Origin: Meiothermus ruber DSM 1279
Lineage (GTDB): Bacteria > Deinococcota > Deinococci > Deinococcales > Thermaceae
DNA length: 64,000 nt
NCBI RefSeq assembly: GCF_000024425.1
Contig: NC_013946.1
Coordinates: forward strand, 1,116,001-1,180,000
Direction: 5' to 3'
Each line of letters begins with the position of its first letter. The stretch's first letter is position 1. The notes below the pieces were generated by a model, which had not been told where the DNA came from, did no database searches, and saw only the letters and a program-made list of their open reading frames with translations. Shown here in pieces: positions 60,079 to 64,000 of this stretch. The translations under genes were made by a program, and so were the position numbers.

Positions 60079-61836
60079 CTACTGATCGGTCAGGGGTTGC
60101 CCCACCTTCCAGTAAGCGGCCATCACCTTCTGGGCTGCTGGAAGCGCCACCCCACTGCCCTCGCCACCGTTTTCGAAGAAAGCCACCACCACCAGCGGGG
60201 GGCGGGGGTCGGATGGGTCTACCGGCCCGTAGCCCATATACCAGGCGTGCTCGAGGCCCGGGGTCAGGGTTTCGTTCTGGGCAGTGCCGGTTTTGCCGGC
60301 GGTGGCTACCGGAAAATTGCCCAGCACGTGCCGTGCGGTGCCCCAGGTTACGGTCTTGCGCATTCCTTCCTGAAGCTCGCGCCAGTAGCGCCCGGAGACC
60401 CGGCTGCTGGGGCGGCGAATTTCCTGATTGCCAATGCGGCGCACCAGGTGCAGCTCGGGCTGCTGGCCGTTCTGGGCAATGGTGGCTAGCATCCGGGCGA
60501 TCTGTACCGGTGTGGCTTTATTGTAGCCCTGCCCGATTATGATGGAGAGGGTCTCGCCGGGCCACCAGCGCGGGTCTTTGGGGAGGTTCTGCTTTTTCCA
60601 GGCGATGGAGGGCACAATACCGTTTTGCTCGCCGATTTCCAGGCCTGTGGGCCGGCCCACACCGAGCTCGAGGGCCCGCTTGTGCAGCTTGTCCACCATG
60701 CCGATGGGGTCGAGCATGGCCACCTGGTAGTACCAGGTGTTGCAGCTCTGGGCAATGGCCTCCTGAACGGTCATCATGCCCATATCGACACGAGCCCAGT
60801 TGCGCCGAATCCCGCCAAAAACGATGTAGGGGCTGCAGCGAAAGGTCGTGCTGGCCGTAACATAGCCGCTTTCTAGAGCCATGCTCGAGCTCACCAATTT
60901 ATAGGTGGAGCCAGGTGGGTAAGCGTTCACCGCGCGGTTGAGCGTAGGGCGATCCTTATCGCTGAACAGTTCGCGGATTTTATCGTTCGGGCGTGGCCTG
61001 CGACCGAAGAGGTTGGGATCGAAGGCTGGCGCTGTGGCCATAGCCAAAACCTCGCCGTTGCGCGGGTCAACCGCCACAATGGCGCCCTTGGCTTGCTTGA
61101 CCAAAGGCAGGCCGTTGCGCTGACGGATGCGGTTAATATCAACCACGGCTTCCCGTAAGGCCCGTTCGGCTACCTGCTGCAGGCTCAGATCCAGGGTGAG
61201 GTAGACATCGGTGCCGGCCTGGGGTTCCCGGATCTCCTCGAAGCGCACCCGCTGGCCCCGGGCGTTGACCTCGGCCAGCACCACCCCTTTGATGCCCCTT
61301 AGCTGCTGCTCCAGGGCGGCCTCGAGGCCCGCGGCGCCCACCAGCTCTTCTGGGTCGTAACCTTCCTTGAGCTGTTCCTGGCTGGGCAGGGCCGTATAAC
61401 CGATGACCGGCCCGGCGATCGGATTGGGGTAGACGCGCTCAATGCGCTCGAGCAGCTTCAGATTGGGCTCGCCTGCGACCAGCTCGGCCAGGGTGGGCAC
61501 CAGCGCCTCGGGTATGTTGACCATCAGTTCCACGGGTTCATGCCCCACCTTGGGCAGCGCCTTGAGCCCGGTCAGGGCCAGGATTCGATCCTTGAACAAC
61601 ACCTCGCCCCCCAGGTACAGCAAATCCACCGCCAGCCGGTTGGTTGCGATAACCCGGCCGTTCCGGTCGAGGATGCGACCCCTTGGGGCCAGGGTGGTTT
61701 CGGTGCGCAGGTAGTTGCCCTGGCTGCGGGTGGCGTACTGCTCGTACTGCATTACCTGGAGCTGCCATAGCCGGGCTGCAAACAGCACCAGCAAAAGGTA
61801 AAAAAAAACCAGCAGAATCCAGATACGGCTGTTCAC
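60079..61836 (-). CDS. mrdA: penicillin-binding protein 2 (elongation transpeptidase)
   Basis: 585 residues. One membrane helix (about 7-25) precedes the PBP dimerisation domain and the transpeptidase with SxxK in PGSTYKLVSS, SxN in AQSCNTWYY and KTG in AGKTGTAQN. It crosslinks peptidoglycan during cell elongation. The GTG start at 61836 has AGGGGGGTGGT upstream and lies nine bases after the mreD stop, so mreC-mreD-mrdA is one operon. It converges on the CrtI-like gene. Confidence 0.95.
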   Translation of the reverse strand: MNSRIWILLVFFYLLLVLFAARLWQLQVMQYEQYATRSQGNYLRTETTLAPRGRILDRNGRVIATNRLAVDLLYLGGEVLFKDRILALTGLKALPKVGHEPVELMVNIPEALVPTLAELVAGEPNLKLLERIERVYPNPIAGPVIGYTALPSQEQLKEGYDPEELVGAAGLEAALEQQLRGIKGVVLAEVNARGQRVRFEEIREPQAGTDVYLTLDLSLQQVAERALREAVVDINRIRQRNGLPLVKQAKGAIVAVDPRNGEVLAMATAPAFDPNLFGRRPRPNDKIRELFSDKDRPTLNRAVNAYPPGSTYKLVSSSMALESGYVTASTTFRCSPYIVFGGIRRNWARVDMGMMTVQEAIAQSCNTWYYQVAMLDPIGMVDKLHKRALELGVGRPTGLEIGEQNGIVPSIAWKKQNLPKDPRWWPGETLSIIIGQGYNKATPVQIARMLATIAQNGQQPELHLVRRIGNQEIRRPSSRVSGRYWRELQEGMRKTVTWGTARHVLGNFPVATAGKTGTAQNETLTPGLEHAWYMGYGPVDPSDPRPPLVVVAFFENGGEGSGVALPAAQKVMAAYWKVGQPLTDQ

Positions 61837-61845
61837 ACCACCCCC

Positions 61846-62322
61846 CTACTTGCTATGGCCTGCAAAAAGCTGCTGATAAACACGAAGTACCAAAGGCGCA
61901 ATGAGCAGGGTCAGCAGCATCTCCGGTACGATAACCGACCAAAGGGTGAGAGGGTTGAACCCCCCCATCCGCAACCACAGCGCCACCAGCAGGATCCCCA
62001 GCCACTTAGCCACAAAGCTGCCGCCAAGAATGACCACCTGTCCGGCCAGCTCGTCCCAGTGCACCAGGCGCGAGAGCCGGTAGTAGGCGTACGCGGCCAG
62101 CAACAGCCCCACCGCGTGCAGCCCAGGGTAGCCCGCCGAGAGCAGGTCTTGCAACAGCCCCACCGAGAAGGCCAGCGGCAGCCCCAGGAAGGGCGAGACC
62201 GAGGCGGCCATCAGTAGTGTGGCCAGGTAAACCAGGTCGGGCGGCGGGATGCCCTCACCCAATAACCCGGATACAAAGCCTTGCAGCAAGAAAGCGATGA
62301 CGATGAGCAGAACCAGTCGCAT
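61846..62322 (-). CDS. mreD: rod-shape-determining protein MreD
   Basis: 158 residues with about five hydrophobic helices (for example LVLLIVIAFLLQGFVSGLLG and the central LYLATLLMAASVSPFLGLPLAFSVG region). Size, topology and position between mreC and mrdA identify MreD, the membrane partner of MreC in the elongasome. Confidence 0.9.
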   Translation of the reverse strand: MRLVLLIVIAFLLQGFVSGLLGEGIPPPDLVYLATLLMAASVSPFLGLPLAFSVGLLQDLLSAGYPGLHAVGLLLAAYAYYRLSRLVHWDELAGQVVILGGSFVAKWLGILLVALWLRMGGFNPLTLWSVIVPEMLLTLLIAPLVLRVYQQLFAGHSK

Positions 62323-62368
62323 ATGAGGTCAAGAGGGCCGGGGCGGGGTATGCAGGCCAGCCCCTTCA

Positions 62369-63160
62369 TCACAGCGGTCGCAGCACCTGCACTTCTTCCA
62401 GAAGCGATAGCTGAACGGCGGGCCGTACCATCAACACCTTTTTGAGCGCCCCGGGGGCCAGCGGGAGTACTTGCTCAACGGTGCCCACGGTAATGCCAGC
62501 AGGGTAAAGGCCCTGGATGGCCCCAGAGACCACGGTGTCACCGGGTTTGACGCTGGCCTCGGGCGCGATCTCAACCCGCAGCATGCGGGGCGGGGCCCCG
62601 TAGGCAATCCCCCGGCCTGGGGCGTTGGCGAGCCGAACCCCCACCCTTGACTCGGGGTCGAGGATGGTGCGCACAACGGCCTGGTGGGGGGTGACCTCGG
62701 TGATGACCCCTACCAGCCCGTTGGCGGTGGTGACGGGCATACCCACCCGGAGCCCCTGGGCCGATCCAGCCCCCAGGAATAATCTCTGGTATAACCCCGA
62801 GGGGTCTTCGTCGATGACCGGGGCGACCGCCACCACCCCCAGGCCCTGAACCGCCTGCACCCGCAGGGTGGCCTGGAGGCGCCGGTTTTCCAGGGTTAGA
62901 CGCTGGTTTTCCTGTCGCAGTTGTTGTAGCTCGGCCTGCATGCGGCGCAGCTCAGCCCGCAGGTCGCGTCGGTCAAAAATGGCGGCCAGGCTGGCCCGGG
63001 TGTTCTGGCCCAGCCGAAAGGAAAAGCCAAACACTGGTGCGATGCGCGCGGCAAACTCCCCCGGCAGGGTGGGGGCCGACTGCCGGGTAACAGTGGCCAA
63101 AAGCAGGCCCAGTACGACCAGCCCCAGCAATAAACCCCGGCGCAGTATTGTGACGCTCAC
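62369..63160 (-). CDS. mreC: rod-shape-determining protein MreC
   Basis: 263 residues. One membrane helix (about 8-25), a coiled coil (about 45-90: LRRMQAELQQLRQENQRLTLE) and the beta-barrel pair typical of MreC. It couples wall synthases to the cytoskeleton. The start is GTG 63160. Upstream the 296-bp gap to mscL holds a direct repeat CCTTTCAA (63212 and 63236 region) and the hairpins described at 63352. mreB, usually directly upstream of mreC, is missing. Confidence 0.92.
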   Translation of the reverse strand: MSVTILRRGLLLGLVVLGLLLATVTRQSAPTLPGEFAARIAPVFGFSFRLGQNTRASLAAIFDRRDLRAELRRMQAELQQLRQENQRLTLENRRLQATLRVQAVQGLGVVAVAPVIDEDPSGLYQRLFLGAGSAQGLRVGMPVTTANGLVGVITEVTPHQAVVRTILDPESRVGVRLANAPGRGIAYGAPPRMLRVEIAPEASVKPGDTVVSGAIQGLYPAGITVGTVEQVLPLAPGALKKVLMVRPAVQLSLLEEVQVLRPL

Positions 63161-63351
63161 AGCCTACCGACCTCGAGCCTGCGGACGGTGCTTTTTTGAC
63201 AGGACACGCGACCTTTCAACAGCCTAACCTCTTATAGCCTTTCAAAACCGTGTGTTATGGTGACCCGCCTATTCGGCCCAACCACACTATATTACTCAGT
63301 TATATGAAGATGTAACCAACTGCGCTTCGGATGGCTGTCCCGGGTAAAGAC

Positions 63352-63433
63352 CAGCCCCTGGTGCCAGGGCTGCTTTGATGAGGCGTGTCGTTGCACAAAA
63401 TGGCCCGACAAGACGGTTTTGCACCCTGGCACC
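63352..63433. repeat. competing inverted repeats downstream of mscL
   Basis: CAGCCC-C-TG and CA-GGGCTG form a local stem (63352-63372). GGTGCCAGGG (63360-63369), part of that stem, is also perfectly complementary to CCCTGGCACC (63424-63433). On the minus strand the local stem is followed by GGTCTTTA and may terminate mscL transcription. The alternate pairing makes the element worth noting. Confidence 0.45.
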
Positions 63434-63456
63434 GTTGGGAATGGCCGAGGACTGCC

Positions 63457-63825
63457 TTACCTCTTCAACGCATCACGAATCTCCCGCAGCAGGATAATCT
63501 CTTCGGGTGGGCTGGCAGGGGTTACCTCTGGCTCTTTTTTCCTGGAGATCTCTTGCAGTTTGTTCATAGGCGTGACCACGAAGAAATACAACGCAAAACC
63601 CACCATCAAGAAACTCACCACGGCGTTGATAAACTTGCCAACGTTCAGGGCGCCCAGCTTGAGGCCCGAGAAGTCCGGAGTCCCAAAGATCATGCCGATA
63701 AGGGGGGTAAGGATATCAGCTACCAGCGAGTTAACGATGGCTCCAAAGGCGCTGCCGATAATCACGCCCACGGCCAGGTCGATCACGTTCCCACGGAAGA
63801 TAAATTTCTTGAATCCCTCCAACAT
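63457..63825 (-). CDS. mscL: large-conductance mechanosensitive channel MscL
   Basis: 122 residues. FKKFIFRGNVIDLAVGVIIGSAFGAIVNSLVADILTPLIG is the TM1 region (two conserved blocks), NAVVSFLMVGFALYFFVVTPMNKL is TM2, and the C-terminal helix ends ILLREIRDAL. It opens on membrane tension to release solutes. AAGGAGG is placed well before the ATG, and TATACT (63872-63867) is a plausible -10 box. Confidence 0.96.
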   Translation of the reverse strand: MLEGFKKFIFRGNVIDLAVGVIIGSAFGAIVNSLVADILTPLIGMIFGTPDFSGLKLGALNVGKFINAVVSFLMVGFALYFFVVTPMNKLQEISRKKEPEVTPASPPEEIILLREIRDALKR

Positions 63826-63901
63826 ACCAGCCTCCTTCTGAACAGCTTGAACCCGGGTAGTTAGAGAGTATACCTGCTGTGTGCGAATTGTGGGGCGGGC
63901 T

Positions 63902-64000
63902 TCAAGCCGGTGATGCGGCCTCGAGGTCGCGCTGGTGGGCCCGGCGATAAAGCGCTTCGTACTGATCGGTGATCAGCTCCGGGTTGAAGTGGGCCTGGGC
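63902..64000 (-). CDS. glycosyltransferase, C-terminal end (start beyond window)
   Basis: The last 32 residues and stop of a protein entering from the right edge. The segment HFNPELITDQYEALYRRA matches the closing helix of GT4-type glycosyltransferases (F-x-x-E-x-I-x-x-QYE-x-LY). The family is suggested by this motif only; the rest is not visible. Confidence 0.6.
   Translation of the reverse strand, partial: AQAHFNPELITDQYEALYRRAHQRDLEAASPA

Overview
The window looks like chromosomal DNA of a thermophilic member of the Thermaceae, most probably Meiothermus. GC content is high (roughly 60-65 percent by eye) and GTG starts are common. Many start codons lie only 6-9 bases after a TANNNT -10 box, the leaderless arrangement known from Deinococcus-Thermus. 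The isocitrate dehydrogenase is of the long Thermus type, and the palindrome CTCGAG is strikingly over-used in every reading frame. I saw no transposase, integrase, phage gene, CRISPR array or rRNA operon.

Layout. 1-13.5 kb: a truncated aldehyde dehydrogenase, then a maltose/maltodextrin region (malF, malG and a GH13 amylase as one overlapping unit, then malE, then malQ). The promoter regions of all three mal units carry the same LacI-type palindrome (GGAAGC-GCTTCC-like). Between them sit an exported cupredoxin, a CxxCH protein, an SDR, an HtrA-like protease and a class III aminotransferase. 13.5-26 kb: metabolic genes (VOC protein, cyclo-ligase-like protein, serine hydrolase, quinone reductase, acyl-CoA dehydrogenase, DUF218 protein, 2-oxoacid:ferredoxin oxidoreductase korAB, amidohydrolase), the bicarbonate transporter pair sbtA-sbtB, a thioesterase and icd. 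26-31.5 kb: purE and purK, separated by a six-PAS GGDEF/EAL protein whose EAL domain is cut by a single in-frame TAA. 31.5-39 kb: metH, queG, a degenerate metallophosphoesterase, lnt, tRNA-Leu(CAA) and secG. 39-46 kb: a complete dppABCDF peptide-uptake operon with unusually large permeases. 46-52.7 kb: a DUF4139 protein, an S9 peptidase under a palindromic operator, and the ebfC-recR group followed by two Roadblock proteins and a DUF3467 protein, then an MFS exporter.

52.8-60 kb: an unrecognised 598-residue protein divergent from a PP2C phosphatase and a Ser/Thr kinase. The kinase carries three N-terminal membrane segments and a C-terminal beta-propeller on the same side of the membrane. After it come two tandem peroxiredoxins (one cytosolic, one exported) and a CrtI-like oxidoreductase. 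60-64 kb: the wall-elongation genes mreC-mreD-mrdA (no mreB here), mscL, and the end of a glycosyltransferase.

The best candidates for something undescribed are the 598-residue protein/PP2C/kinase-propeller locus with its face-to-face -10 boxes, the double Roadblock plus DUF3467 set, and the interrupted GGDEF/EAL gene with its exact 378-bp PAS repeats. All functional calls come from reading motifs by eye; no database search was run.
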